DNA from: an uncultured Sutterella sp.
Lineage (GTDB): Bacteria; Pseudomonadota; Gammaproteobacteria; Burkholderiales; Burkholderiaceae_F
Length of the DNA stretch: 64,000 nt
Assembly (NCBI GenBank): GCA_905197905.1
Contig: CAJKAP010000003.1
Span: forward strand, 62,001-126,000
Reading direction: 5' to 3'
Below the pieces are notes generated by a model. The model saw only the letters and a program-made list of their open reading frames with translations, was not told the origin of the DNA and searched no databases. A program made the translations under genes and the position numbers. This document shows positions 17,620 to 26,259 of this stretch, one piece after another; position 1 is the first letter of the stretch; every line of letters starts with the position of its first letter.

Positions 17620-18531
17620 CTACTGGATATTTTTAATTTTCACTTGGGTCCAGTTAGGATTCTGTTTGATTTCTGCCTTATTCCCAGCAAAAACGGCTTT
17701 TGCTTCCTTGTCGCCATTCAAGGTATACAAGAACCATGCCGTCATATAGCCGTTGGGTACCCACAGCATCCCACCGTGATCAGTATCAACGCGTTGGGCC
17801 ATGACCGCAGGGGCGGAGACTTTGGCGTAGTTTTCATTGAGCGACATAATCGGCGCGATGCCCTTGTTGTAATCTTTCCCATCGCCTGCATCTGATTCGT
17901 GAGTGCCCGCCGTCATAAAGTAGGGCACCTTCACACGGCTCACGTCATAGGGCCACTGCAATAAAACGGAAAGCCCGAGTTTGGTGGTGCTAGCGGTATA
18001 AACCGAGCGAATTAAGGGTTGGGTGCTAGCAAGGTTAATCGCACCCACGCCACCTTGCGAATGACCTGAGACGCCAATTTTCTTTCGATTGATTTTGTGG
18101 TAGAGCGGACTACTCGAGTCCTCGTTTAATTTCAAGGCGAAATTCAAGGTTTCGTTTGCGCCTTTGCCACTCCAAGAACTGTCTTCTTCGCTCCCAATGA
18201 CCACAAAGCCCCAGCTCGCTAAGTGCTTTAACACCGCTTCATATTTAGAGACCGCAAATCCTGTGCCGTTTGCCATCACGATTAATGGGAAGGCTTGATT
18301 TTGGGCTTTTGGGTAGTAAACGGTGATGGTTTTCAGTAGCTTATTGTCGCTCGGGTAGCGCACCACCTCAACGGCATACTTGCCGAAGGCGGTGTAGCGT
18401 TTTTCTAGCGGTGCAGTGGTTGCCACGCTCGCAATCTTCTCGTCCGTGATGGCAAAGAGCTTTTCTAAGCCTTGGCAGGCGGTCAAGCCGATTGCGGCAA
18501 CAACGCCGAGAATGATCAGAAATTTTTTCAT
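17620..18531 (-). CDS. Lipoprotein alpha/beta hydrolase
   Basis: This is a predicted secreted lipoprotein esterase of 303 residues. The N-terminus MKKFLIILGVVAAIGLTAC is a lipoprotein signal with lipobox LTAC and modified Cys19, so it should sit in the cell envelope. The hydrolase part has the nucleophile elbow GHSQGG (Ser158), an acidic candidate in GTHESDAGDG and DTDHGG as the likely histidine, resembling the chlorophyllase/cutinase-like alpha/beta hydrolases. The substrate is unknown. AAGGAAACC precedes the ATG. It lies 61 nt downstream of the arginase-like gene on the same strand, and a functional link is not evident. Confidence 0.75.
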   Translation of the reverse strand: MKKFLIILGVVAAIGLTACQGLEKLFAITDEKIASVATTAPLEKRYTAFGKYAVEVVRYPSDNKLLKTITVYYPKAQNQAFPLIVMANGTGFAVSKYEAVLKHLASWGFVVIGSEEDSSWSGKGANETLNFALKLNEDSSSPLYHKINRKKIGVSGHSQGGVGAINLASTQPLIRSVYTASTTKLGLSVLLQWPYDVSRVKVPYFMTAGTHESDAGDGKDYNKGIAPIMSLNENYAKVSAPAVMAQRVDTDHGGMLWVPNGYMTAWFLYTLNGDKEAKAVFAGNKAEIKQNPNWTQVKIKNIQ

Positions 18532-18592
18532 CTGGTTTCCTTATCGGTAGGAAAGTAGGTATTAAAACACAACACTCACTTAAACCGGCTTC

Positions 18593-19441
18593 TTAATGAA
18601 AGATCTTGAGACCCTTAAAGAGCTTCTGAAGTTTCTCCGCTGTGAAGGGGAGATATTCGGCGATTGTGAGTCCTACGACGTCGCTATTTTCTTCAATGAG
18701 CGCTAAAACGGAGGCGAGCTTTTCTAGTGTCATTTTCCCGCTACCAGAACCGTCACCCGTGAGTTCGGGGTTGGCAAAGTAGGTATCTGAGAAGCGCGTA
18801 GCATCCAGCACATCAATATCAAAGTGCACGAGAATATGGTCAAAGCGCTTCATAAAGGCCAAGATTTCAGCGTCTTCCACGAACGCTTTGTCTTGGATTT
18901 TGAAATCGATGCCTTTTTCTTTGAGGAAAGCTTCCTGGTAGGGGTGGAGGTCCTGTAAGCCCACATAGAGCACATCGCTTCCCTTAAATTTCGGCCCTTT
19001 CATGAGGCTAGATAACTTCGCATCCCCTGCGCCCAATAAGTTTCCGAGCACCATCGCATGCGCAAAAGGATAATTATCCGCAGGCGTGGTGACATCAGGA
19101 TGAGCATCAATCCAGATGATGCCAACGTTTTCGTATTTGGCGTGTAGGTAGTCAAAAGGCGCTTGAGAGACAATGCAGTTGCCACCCAACGTAATCACTT
19201 TGTCAGGATTGGCGGCTTCTAAAAGACGATACGCCTCTTTCATACTGTCTGTGATGGCGCTTCGTGCCGTAATCCCTTCTTCAACGGGATAGTCTTTGCC
19301 AGAAGGCGCAGGGATAGCGATCTTGAGTTCTTCTTGGTTGGTATTTTCAGGCACGAGAAGAGAGAGAATTTGCGAGCCAAGATAGTAGGTGGTTAAGCCA
19401 CCCGAGAGATAATCAGGATAAAGCAGTCGTACCGTTTTCAT
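18593..19441 (-). CDS. Arginase/agmatinase-family (ureohydrolase fold) protein
   Basis: This 282-residue protein has the ureohydrolase metal motifs DAHPDVTTP and DIDVLD and the late acidic AEYLP. The first manganese-binding motif, normally GGDHS, reads GGNCIVS here, so the usual His ligand is replaced by Cys. It may belong to an uncharacterised branch of the family, and arginase activity should not be assumed. The ATG at 19439-19441 has AAGGAG 8 nt upstream; a GTG three codons earlier overlaps that Shine-Dalgarno. It lies between dedA and the lipoprotein hydrolase on the minus strand. Confidence 0.75.
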   Translation of the reverse strand: MKTVRLLYPDYLSGGLTTYYLGSQILSLLVPENTNQEELKIAIPAPSGKDYPVEEGITARSAITDSMKEAYRLLEAANPDKVITLGGNCIVSQAPFDYLHAKYENVGIIWIDAHPDVTTPADNYPFAHAMVLGNLLGAGDAKLSSLMKGPKFKGSDVLYVGLQDLHPYQEAFLKEKGIDFKIQDKAFVEDAEILAFMKRFDHILVHFDIDVLDATRFSDTYFANPELTGDGSGSGKMTLEKLASVLALIEENSDVVGLTIAEYLPFTAEKLQKLFKGLKIFH

Positions 19442-19502
19442 TTCATACACTCCTTAACGGAAAAAGTCCTTACACTTCTCGTGAAACGCAAGGACTTGAG
19501 CA

Positions 19503-20147
19503 TTATTTCTCTTTATGTAGTAGTTTCCACACTGCGCCCACTAAAATCGGACCCGAAACCGCGGCAATCATGCCGAGGATCAAAATAATCGAGAGGTTAT
19601 TCTTGATAAAGGGGATGTTCCCGAAGAGATAACCCGCGCCAATCAAGAGGAAGGCCCAAAGTACGGCGCCAGCCGCACTAAAGATTTCAAAGCGTACGCC
19701 ATTCATTTTGGCGGCACCAGCAATCAAAGGCGCAAAGGCACGCACGATCGGCACAAAACGCGCGAGAAGAATGGTTTTTCCACCGTGCTTCACGTAGAAG
19801 TCATGCGCTGTGCGCAGTTTCTTTTCATTAATCCAACTGATGCTGCCCGAATAAATACGGTTCCCTAACCAACGGCCTTGTTCGTAACCCAAGGTGTTCC
19901 CTGCAATGGCGCCCACAATCACTGCAAGCATCAAAAGCCAGGGGCTCGTCGTGCCAGAAGCGGCCACTGTGCCCGCCACAAAGAGAAGCGAATCCCCGGG
20001 GAGGAAGGACATCACCACAAAGCCAGTTTCCAAGAAGAAAATGAGGAACATGGCAAGGTAAATCCACATACCGTAGTTAGTTGCCAGGGAAACTAAGAAC
20101 GCATCTGCGTTAGTGAATAGATTAACGATGAGGGAGGTGAAATCCAT
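19503..20147 (-). CDS. DedA-family membrane protein
   Basis: DedA/VTT-domain proteins are inner-membrane proteins linked to membrane lipid homeostasis and lipid-carrier recycling in several bacteria. This one has 214 residues and about five hydrophobic segments. The diagnostic stretches are ETGFVVMSFLPGDSLLFVAG and RFVPIVRAFAPLIAGAAKM. The ATG at 20145-20147 gives the usual DedA N-terminus with AAGGATT about 10 nt upstream. A longer in-frame reading to 20300 adds unconserved residues. It is divergent from mutL. Confidence 0.88.
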   Translation of the reverse strand: MDFTSLIVNLFTNADAFLVSLATNYGMWIYLAMFLIFFLETGFVVMSFLPGDSLLFVAGTVAASGTTSPWLLMLAVIVGAIAGNTLGYEQGRWLGNRIYSGSISWINEKKLRTAHDFYVKHGGKTILLARFVPIVRAFAPLIAGAAKMNGVRFEIFSAAGAVLWAFLLIGAGYLFGNIPFIKNNLSIILILGMIAAVSGPILVGAVWKLLHKEK

Positions 20148-20354
20148 AAAAACCGGAATCCTTGGAATTTCTGACAGGTTGCTCTTCCTGGCTTGAAACC
20201 AGAAGAGGGGGCGACGTATTGTTTTTTGTATGTAAAGGGCAAGCGTTCCATCGTGCATAAAACGCTCTAGCTCTCTATCATACTGAATGATACCTAACAT
20301 CTGAGATTCCTCAAGAGAGGAATTTGTATAGACCTGTTTTTTAAGAACAAAGTC

Positions 20355-22388
20355 ATGGAAAAATTAGACCTTCTTCCCCTTCCGGAACTGCGTGAGATTG
20401 CCGAATTGCCTAGTCAGTTGATTAGCCAAATTGCGGCGGGCGAAGTGATTGAACGCCCCGCCTCCGTGGTAAAGGAACTGGTGGAAAACGCGATCGACGC
20501 GGGCGCAGATGAAATTGAAGTGCGCTTGGACGGCGGTGGCCTCAAACGTATTGTCGTGACCGATAATGGCCGTGGGATTGAAAAGGATCAGTTGCCCCTC
20601 GCCTTAAAGCGCCACGCGACGAGCAAAATTCGCAATTTATTGGATCTTGAACAAGTCGCAAGTCTGGGTTTCCGTGGTGAAGCGTTGGCCTCAATTGATG
20701 CGGTTTCCGACTTAACGATTCGCAGTCGTACGCCTAGCGCAGAATCCGCTTTTGCTTATCACGAAGGTGAAGTGAGTCCCGCTGCAGGGCTCGTGGGCAC
20801 GCGCGTTGAAGTGTTGGATCTCTTTTATAAAACTCCGGCACGCCGCAAATTCATGAAGTCCGAAACGACGGAAACGGCGCACGTGGTGGAATACCTTGAG
20901 CGCTTGTCGCTTGCTCGCCCTGATGTGAGTTTCACGCTTATCGCCAACGGGAAACCGACGCTTAATTTAGGGCGTGTAACGGATCCCGCTGAGCGTATTG
21001 AAGCGGTGATGCCAAACGAATTTAAAGGGCAAAACCGTGAAGTAAACGTCGATATGGGCTCGATGCGCTTACAGGGGCTTGTGGGGTTACCCACGGTTTC
21101 TCGCACGCGTGCTGATGCGCAATATTTCTACGTCAACGGTCGCTTTGTGAAGGATAAAGTCTTGACGCACGCTGTGCGTACGGCTTACCAGGATGTGCTC
21201 CACGGGCAAAGCCAGATGATGTATTGCCTTTACCTGTGGCTCGATCCTGCGGCAGTCGATATGAATGTGCACCCCACGAAGATGGAAGTTCGCTTCAAAG
21301 AAGGAAGCAAAGTGCACCAGTTCATTAGCCGTGCGATTAAAGCAGTGCTCGCTCCGTCGGAATCGCAAAAAATTGCAGTCGAAGAGGACGAAGTCGTTGA
21401 CCCGCGCTCGGCTCAACACGCGGCAAGCGTAGAGCGTGCGCTAGAAGCGTTTGCGCCTTCGCAAGGCGCGGGCTTGGGTCGCACCGATACGCCTCGCCCT
21501 TCGATTCCGAGCGGAACAGGGGCTTGGCATCCGAGCCGCCCACAGTCGCTCTTTACACCGAAAGAAGAGCGCGTCAATGTCGAAAACGCAATGCGCTCCT
21601 TTGGGGCCTCTCGCGATGTGGCGGAAGCTGCCGCCCAAGGCGTGGCACCAAGCAGTATTCGCGATCCTTTTGAAAACGTGAGCGGAGGCGCAGTGCGTGA
21701 CTCGCTCTCTGAGTTGAGAGCGGCAGAAGTTCCTGCGCCAGCAGTCGAACCCTCTCCAGCATCACCCGACTGGAGCGAATCCGAAGGGCTTCCTGAAGGT
21801 CGTTTAGGTCGCCCGATTGCGCAGATTGCAGGGATTTATGTGTTGGCTGAATGCGCCGAAGGGCTCATCATTGTCGATATGCATGCCGCAGCCGAGCGTA
21901 TCACCTATGAGCGCTTGAAAAAGCAGGTGGATGCGCAAAAGATTGCGATGCAACCCTCGCTCATTCCGCAGGTGATTCAAGTTTCGGCCACCGACTTTGC
22001 GACCTTTGAAGAAAATAAAGAAGTGCTCGCCAGCTACGGCTTCGATATCTCGGCCGTCGGATCCAATGCGCTCGCCATTCGTGCGCTCCCAGCGCTTTGC
22101 GCGGATGCGCCTTTGGATGAAATCGCGGCAATGGTGCGCGAAATGCTCGAAGAGCTTCGCCTTTATGGGGAAAGCGAAGGCATGACGGTTCTTCGCAACC
22201 ATATTTTGTCGACGATCGCTTGCCACGGTTCCGTACGTGCGCATCGCTATTTGACGATCCCCGAAATGGATGCGCTTTTGCGTGCAATGGAACAAACCGA
22301 ACGCGCTGACCAGTGCAACCACGGTCGTCCCACGTGGCGTCTTTTCACGGTGAAGGACTTGGATAAGTTCTTCTTGCGAGGACAGTAA
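20355..22388 (+). CDS. mutL: DNA mismatch repair protein MutL
   Basis: MutL couples MutS mismatch recognition to strand incision and excision. The 677-residue protein has the GHKL ATPase (about 18-360) with LISQIAAGEVIERPASVVKE, DNGRGI and ATSKI, a Ser/Pro-rich linker (about 370-480) and the C-terminal dimerisation domain. DMHAAAERITYE there fits the DQHA(x)2E(x)4E endonuclease pattern except for Gln to Met, and ACHGSVRAHR and CNHGRPTW are the accompanying zinc-site motifs. It may thus be a latent endonuclease MutL, unlike the E. coli protein. miaA follows 3 nt later, the classic mutL-miaA pair. Confidence 0.97.
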   Translation: MEKLDLLPLPELREIAELPSQLISQIAAGEVIERPASVVKELVENAIDAGADEIEVRLDGGGLKRIVVTDNGRGIEKDQLPLALKRHATSKIRNLLDLEQVASLGFRGEALASIDAVSDLTIRSRTPSAESAFAYHEGEVSPAAGLVGTRVEVLDLFYKTPARRKFMKSETTETAHVVEYLERLSLARPDVSFTLIANGKPTLNLGRVTDPAERIEAVMPNEFKGQNREVNVDMGSMRLQGLVGLPTVSRTRADAQYFYVNGRFVKDKVLTHAVRTAYQDVLHGQSQMMYCLYLWLDPAAVDMNVHPTKMEVRFKEGSKVHQFISRAIKAVLAPSESQKIAVEEDEVVDPRSAQHAASVERALEAFAPSQGAGLGRTDTPRPSIPSGTGAWHPSRPQSLFTPKEERVNVENAMRSFGASRDVAEAAAQGVAPSSIRDPFENVSGGAVRDSLSELRAAEVPAPAVEPSPASPDWSESEGLPEGRLGRPIAQIAGIYVLAECAEGLIIVDMHAAAERITYERLKKQVDAQKIAMQPSLIPQVIQVSATDFATFEENKEVLASYGFDISAVGSNALAIRALPALCADAPLDEIAAMVREMLEELRLYGESEGMTVLRNHILSTIACHGSVRAHRYLTIPEMDALLRAMEQTERADQCNHGRPTWRLFTVKDLDKFFLRGQ

Positions 22389-22391
22389 GGC

Positions 22392-23342
22392 ATGACGGGA
22401 AACGTGTGCGCGCAAAAACCTCAAGCCATGGTGCTCTTAGGGCCCACGGCTTCGGGAAAGTCTGCGCTCTCGCTTTACTTAGCTGAGCGCCATCCCGTGG
22501 AAATTATTTCCATGGACTCGGCGCTCGTTTACCGTGGGATGGATATTGGGAGCGCCAAGCCAAAGCCAGAAGAGCGCTCGGTGTGTCCGCACCATTTAAT
22601 CGATGTGCGTGATATTGGAGAGCCCTATAGTGCGGCAGACTTTGTCACGGATACAGTGCGACTTGTGAAAGAAATCCGTGAGCGAGGTCGCATCCCCTTG
22701 ATTGTAGGTGGGACGATGCTCTACTACAAGGCGCTAGCGGAAGGCTTGCATGATATGCCCTCAACCGACCCAGCGGTACGCGAAAAAATCCTGGAAGAAG
22801 GGCGCGCTCAAGGGTGGCCCGCGATGCATGCGCGCTTGATGGCTGTGGATCCTACCACGGCTGCTCGCCTCTCAGAAAACGATAGTCAGCGCATTTCTCG
22901 TGCGCTCGAAGTCTATGAGATGACGGGGAAAACATTGTCGAGCTACCACAGCGAGCAGATTCGTCAGCCAATTCTCCCTTATCACGTTGCAGGACTCATG
23001 CTGGAAGACCGTAAGGTGCTTCATGCTCGTATTGAAGAGCGCTTCCTCTTGATGCTGGAGCAGGGGTTCTTAGATGAAGTCAAACGCCTGATGGCGCGTC
23101 CTGACTTTGATCGTGAGAGCCCTGCGATGCGCGCAGTGGGCTACCGCCAAGCGATTGACTTCTTGATGGGAGAGGTGACCTACGAGGCCTTTGTCGCCGC
23201 AGGCATTGCTGCGACGCGCCAGCTAGCAAAACGCCAGATGACCTGGATGCGTGGGATGGAGGGGCTGACACTCATCGATCCAATGAAGCCCGATGCAAAG
23301 GAGCGACTCGAAGAGAGTTGCCGCATCGTGTTTGAAGACTAA
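22392..23342 (+). CDS. miaA: tRNA dimethylallyltransferase
   Basis: MiaA transfers the dimethylallyl group to A37 of tRNAs that read codons starting with U, the first step of ms2i6A synthesis. The 316-residue protein has the P-loop GPTASGKSAL, then SMDSALVYRGMDIGSAKP and VGGTMLYYKAL, and the late AVGYRQAIDFL and TRQLAKRQMTWMR. It begins 3 nt after mutL and is followed by a strong terminator. In this window it serves tRNA modification alongside queA and tgt. Confidence 0.97.
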   Translation: MTGNVCAQKPQAMVLLGPTASGKSALSLYLAERHPVEIISMDSALVYRGMDIGSAKPKPEERSVCPHHLIDVRDIGEPYSAADFVTDTVRLVKEIRERGRIPLIVGGTMLYYKALAEGLHDMPSTDPAVREKILEEGRAQGWPAMHARLMAVDPTTAARLSENDSQRISRALEVYEMTGKTLSSYHSEQIRQPILPYHVAGLMLEDRKVLHARIEERFLLMLEQGFLDEVKRLMARPDFDRESPAMRAVGYRQAIDFLMGEVTYEAFVAAGIAATRQLAKRQMTWMRGMEGLTLIDPMKPDAKERLEESCRIVFED

Positions 23343-23345
23343 ACG

Positions 23346-23382
23346 AAAAAAGCGCGAACCCTTGAAGATTCGCGCTTTTTTT
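23346..23382. terminator. Bidirectional terminator between miaA and purM
   Basis: AAAAAAGCGCGAA (23346-23358) pairs with TTCGCGCTTTTTTT (from 23369). It serves miaA on the plus strand and purM on the minus strand. Confidence 0.88.
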
Positions 23383-23402
23383 CGAAATTGGGCTAGGAAA
23401 GA

Positions 23403-24434
23403 TTAGCCAACCACGACGCAGGCGGGGCTATCTTTTTCACGCGGCTTGATGGCGCCGATCGTGAAGACCTTTTCGCCCTGAGCTTCAAAGAGCGCTTTGG
23501 CGCGTTCGGCATCTTCAGGAGCGACCACAACAGCCATCCCGATACCGTTATTGAAGACGCGGTGCATTTCGTGAGAATCGATGTTGCCCGCTTCCTGCAA
23601 CCAGTCAAAGATTGCGGGACGCTTCCAGCTATGGCTGCAGACCACAGCGCAAACGCCTTCAGGTAAGACACGAGGAATATTTTCCACTAAGCCGCCACCA
23701 GTGATGTGAGCCATGCCCTTAATCTTCACGGACTTCATCACCTCGAGAACTTGCTTCACGTAGATGCGGGTGGGTTCCATCGCGCGATCAGCGAGCGTGG
23801 CACCATCAAAAGGCATATCCCAAGAAGCGCCAGAGACTTCCACGACCTTACGAATCAAGGAGAAGCCATTGGAGTGAGGGCCGCTAGAAGCAAGACCCAA
23901 GATCACATCACCCGGGGTGATGGACTGACCATCGATAATCTGATCCTTTTCGACGATACCGACCGCAAAACCAGCCAAGTCGTATTCGCCTTCAGGGTAC
24001 ATGCCAGGCATTTCAGCGGTTTCGCCACCAATCAAGGCGCAACCAGCTAATTCGCAACCACGAGCGATGCCAGCGACAACGCGTTCAGCGACATCCACAT
24101 CCAACTTGCCGCAACCATAGTAGTCGAGGAAGAAGAGGCTACGAGCGCCCTGGACCAAGATGTCATTCACGCTCATGGCGACCAAGTCTTGGCCCACGGT
24201 GTCGTGACGGTTAAGCTGCATGGCGAGCATCAATTTCGTGCCAACGCCGTCCGTACCAGTGACGAGCACTGGGTTCTTGTATTCTTTGCCGATTTCGAAG
24301 AGGGCGCCAAAACCACCGATCGAACCGAGCACACCAGGGATCAGGGTACGTTTAGCGTGGGGTTTAATGCGTTCAACAAGTTCATCACCTGCATCAATGG
24401 AAACGCCGGCAGCCGCATAAGAAAGTTGGCTCAT
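23403..24434 (-). CDS. purM: Phosphoribosylformylglycinamidine cyclo-ligase (AIR synthetase)
   Basis: PurM closes the imidazole ring in the fifth step of de novo purine synthesis. The 343-residue protein begins MSQLSYAAAGVSIDAGDELV and has GGFGALFEI, TGTDGVGTKLMLA, the ATP-site DLVAMSVNDILVQGA and GGETAEMPGMY, then THITGGG-like AHITGGGLVENIPRVLP. Length is normal. It is monocistronic, divergent from hda. purN is not adjacent. Confidence 0.97.
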   Translation of the reverse strand: MSQLSYAAAGVSIDAGDELVERIKPHAKRTLIPGVLGSIGGFGALFEIGKEYKNPVLVTGTDGVGTKLMLAMQLNRHDTVGQDLVAMSVNDILVQGARSLFFLDYYGCGKLDVDVAERVVAGIARGCELAGCALIGGETAEMPGMYPEGEYDLAGFAVGIVEKDQIIDGQSITPGDVILGLASSGPHSNGFSLIRKVVEVSGASWDMPFDGATLADRAMEPTRIYVKQVLEVMKSVKIKGMAHITGGGLVENIPRVLPEGVCAVVCSHSWKRPAIFDWLQEAGNIDSHEMHRVFNNGIGMAVVVAPEDAERAKALFEAQGEKVFTIGAIKPREKDSPACVVVG

Positions 24435-24742
24435 GAGTAGGTCTCGCTCAGGATAAATGTCCGATGAGTGGCTCCCGCCCGAAGGCTCGTGAGAAAGGGC
24501 AACTCAATCGAACGTTGGAGGAAAGAAAAGTTGGGAGAAGTATAAGCGAAACAAGCTCTTTTTTCTCCAAAAAATACGAAGAAACGTGAGTTTTTAACGC
24601 TTGAGAGAAGCACTTAACGCAAAGTGATCGCAACAAAGAAGGAAGGAGCACGTGTTAAAAAACGCAAATCGCGGTAAACTGTTGGACTTGACGATTGGTG
24701 TCTTTTTTATTCGCTCTGTGACGGCAAACTTGCACTTTTACC
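24435..24742. other. Divergent promoter region between purM and hda
   Basis: About 308 bases without a gene. A candidate hda promoter is TTGGAC, a 17-bp spacer and TTTTAT (about 24681-24709). hda has no visible Shine-Dalgarno. I did not find a recognisable PurR-type palindrome. Confidence 0.35.
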
Positions 24743-25420
24743 ATGAACGATTCTGATCAGTTTCTCCTTGATTTTCAGGACCGGGAACTTCCCAGTCTTG
24801 ATAATTTTATTGTTGGAAGCAACACGGAAGTCGTGGGCATTTTGCGCGAATTGCAACTCGGCATGGGGCCAACTTTTGTGTATATCCACGGTCCGAAAGG
24901 GGCTGGGGTAACGCATCTGCTTAAAAGCTTGGTTCCTGAGCAGGCACTGAAAGTCCCTCTGTTTGATTCTGCAGTAAAACTCTATACCGTTGACGACGTC
25001 GATGATCTCGATCCGGGCTGGTGTCGTCAGCTGTTAGCACTTCAAAACTCCGTTCGTAATACCCCCGGGGCGCATTTGGTTTGTGGTGGGAAGTTGCCCG
25101 CACGAGACCTTAATCTCCCCGACGTGGTGAAAAGTCGTTTGGCTTGGGGGTTGAGTTACGCCATTACGCCGCTCTCTGAAGAAGCGCGTATGGAAGAGCT
25201 CGCTCGTCAGGCTCAGTTACGCGGGTTTGAAATGACTCCCGAAATGCAGCACTGGCTTGCTGTGAGCGTGGCGCGCGATATGCGCACGCTCACCCGTGTG
25301 CTCGAAGAAGCGGACCACTTAGGGCTTGTGAGAAAGCGCAAAGTGACGTTACCCATTCTGAGAGAAGCCGTGGCGATTTTGGCTGAGCGTAGTGCGGGTG
25401 CGCAGAATACAGAGGAATAA
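24743..25420 (+). CDS. hda: DnaA regulatory inactivator Hda
   Basis: Hda, with the beta clamp, stimulates ATP hydrolysis by DnaA and so limits re-initiation of replication. The 225-residue protein starts MNDSDQFLLDFQD, in which QFLLDF fits the clamp-binding motif, and continues with a single AAA+ domain. The Walker A region reads GPKGAGVTHLL, so the expected Lys is Val; E. coli Hda is also non-canonical there as I recall (Arg). The C-terminal part has ARDMRTLTRVLEEAD, the helical lid. It heads the hda-HAD-pcnB-folK block conserved in Burkholderiales, which supports the call. Confidence 0.9.
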   Translation: MNDSDQFLLDFQDRELPSLDNFIVGSNTEVVGILRELQLGMGPTFVYIHGPKGAGVTHLLKSLVPEQALKVPLFDSAVKLYTVDDVDDLDPGWCRQLLALQNSVRNTPGAHLVCGGKLPARDLNLPDVVKSRLAWGLSYAITPLSEEARMEELARQAQLRGFEMTPEMQHWLAVSVARDMRTLTRVLEEADHLGLVRKRKVTLPILREAVAILAERSAGAQNTEE

Positions 25421-25571
25421 TGGAGTTGTGAGTAGCGCTCTGCGATCCTTCACTTGTGCGTCATGGGTGAAGCGAGGCAATAGAGACTAAGAGCGCTCGC
25501 GCAGAACTCTCAGAAAAATAAGGAAGATTCTCTTCTCACGAGAGAACAAGCCTTCCACCCAATTTGTTTGT

Positions 25572-26258
25572 ATGAAATTTGCCATTTTTGATTTGGACCA
25601 TACACTCCTGCCGATTGATAGCGGAGATGCATGGACAAGAGCTGTGATTAGCCGTGCCGGTTCTGAGCGCGAAGCGCTTGAACGTAAGGCGATCCAGATT
25701 AACCAAGATTACAGTGCAGGCCTCATGGATGCGGACGATGCAGTTCGCTTTCAGCTCGGCCTATTAAAGCGCTTCCCGCGCAAAGAGCTCGACGCGATTC
25801 GCGAAGAATTCTTAGAGTCGACCGTCTGGCCACAGATCAGAGAGAAGGCCCTTGACCTTCTCGCCTCTCGCCGTGCTGCAGGCTATGAAATCATTCTTGC
25901 CTCTGGTACGCACCGCTTTGTTACCGCTCCCATTGCCGAGCGCCTAGGGATTCGTACCCTGCTTTCTGCCACGCCAGAAGAAAATGAAAAGGGCGAATTC
26001 ACTGGGAACTTAGTCGGTTCCCACTCCTACCGTGAAGGTAAACTCCGTCTCATTGAAGCTTTCCTCGCCCCTTATTTTGAAAAGGGCTCTGTCGAGCTTG
26101 AAGGCTACAGCGATTCCATCAATGATTTGCCATTTTTGACTTATGTGAGTGAAAAGGGTGGCAAGGCGTTTGCGGTGAATCCCGATGAGAAGTTACGCGC
26201 CCACGCTCTCCGCGAGGGTTGGCCCGTCATGGAACTTTTTGCGAAGGAAGACCTGTAA
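25572..26258 (+). CDS. HAD-superfamily phosphatase, subfamily IB
   Basis: This is a 228-residue cytoplasmic phosphatase of the SerB-like HAD-IB type. Motif I is FDLDHTLLP (nucleophile Asp8), motif II is ASGTHRF, and motif IV is GYSDSINDLPFL. The substrate is not evident; phosphoserine or another small phosphate ester is typical. The position between hda and pcnB is the usual Burkholderiales order. It ends 1 nt before the pcnB ATG. The roughly 150-nt leader can fold into nested hairpins (see findings). No clear Shine-Dalgarno precedes the ATG. Confidence 0.85.
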   Translation: MKFAIFDLDHTLLPIDSGDAWTRAVISRAGSEREALERKAIQINQDYSAGLMDADDAVRFQLGLLKRFPRKELDAIREEFLESTVWPQIREKALDLLASRRAAGYEIILASGTHRFVTAPIAERLGIRTLLSATPEENEKGEFTGNLVGSHSYREGKLRLIEAFLAPYFEKGSVELEGYSDSINDLPFLTYVSEKGGKAFAVNPDEKLRAHALREGWPVMELFAKEDL

Positions 26259-26259
26259 G

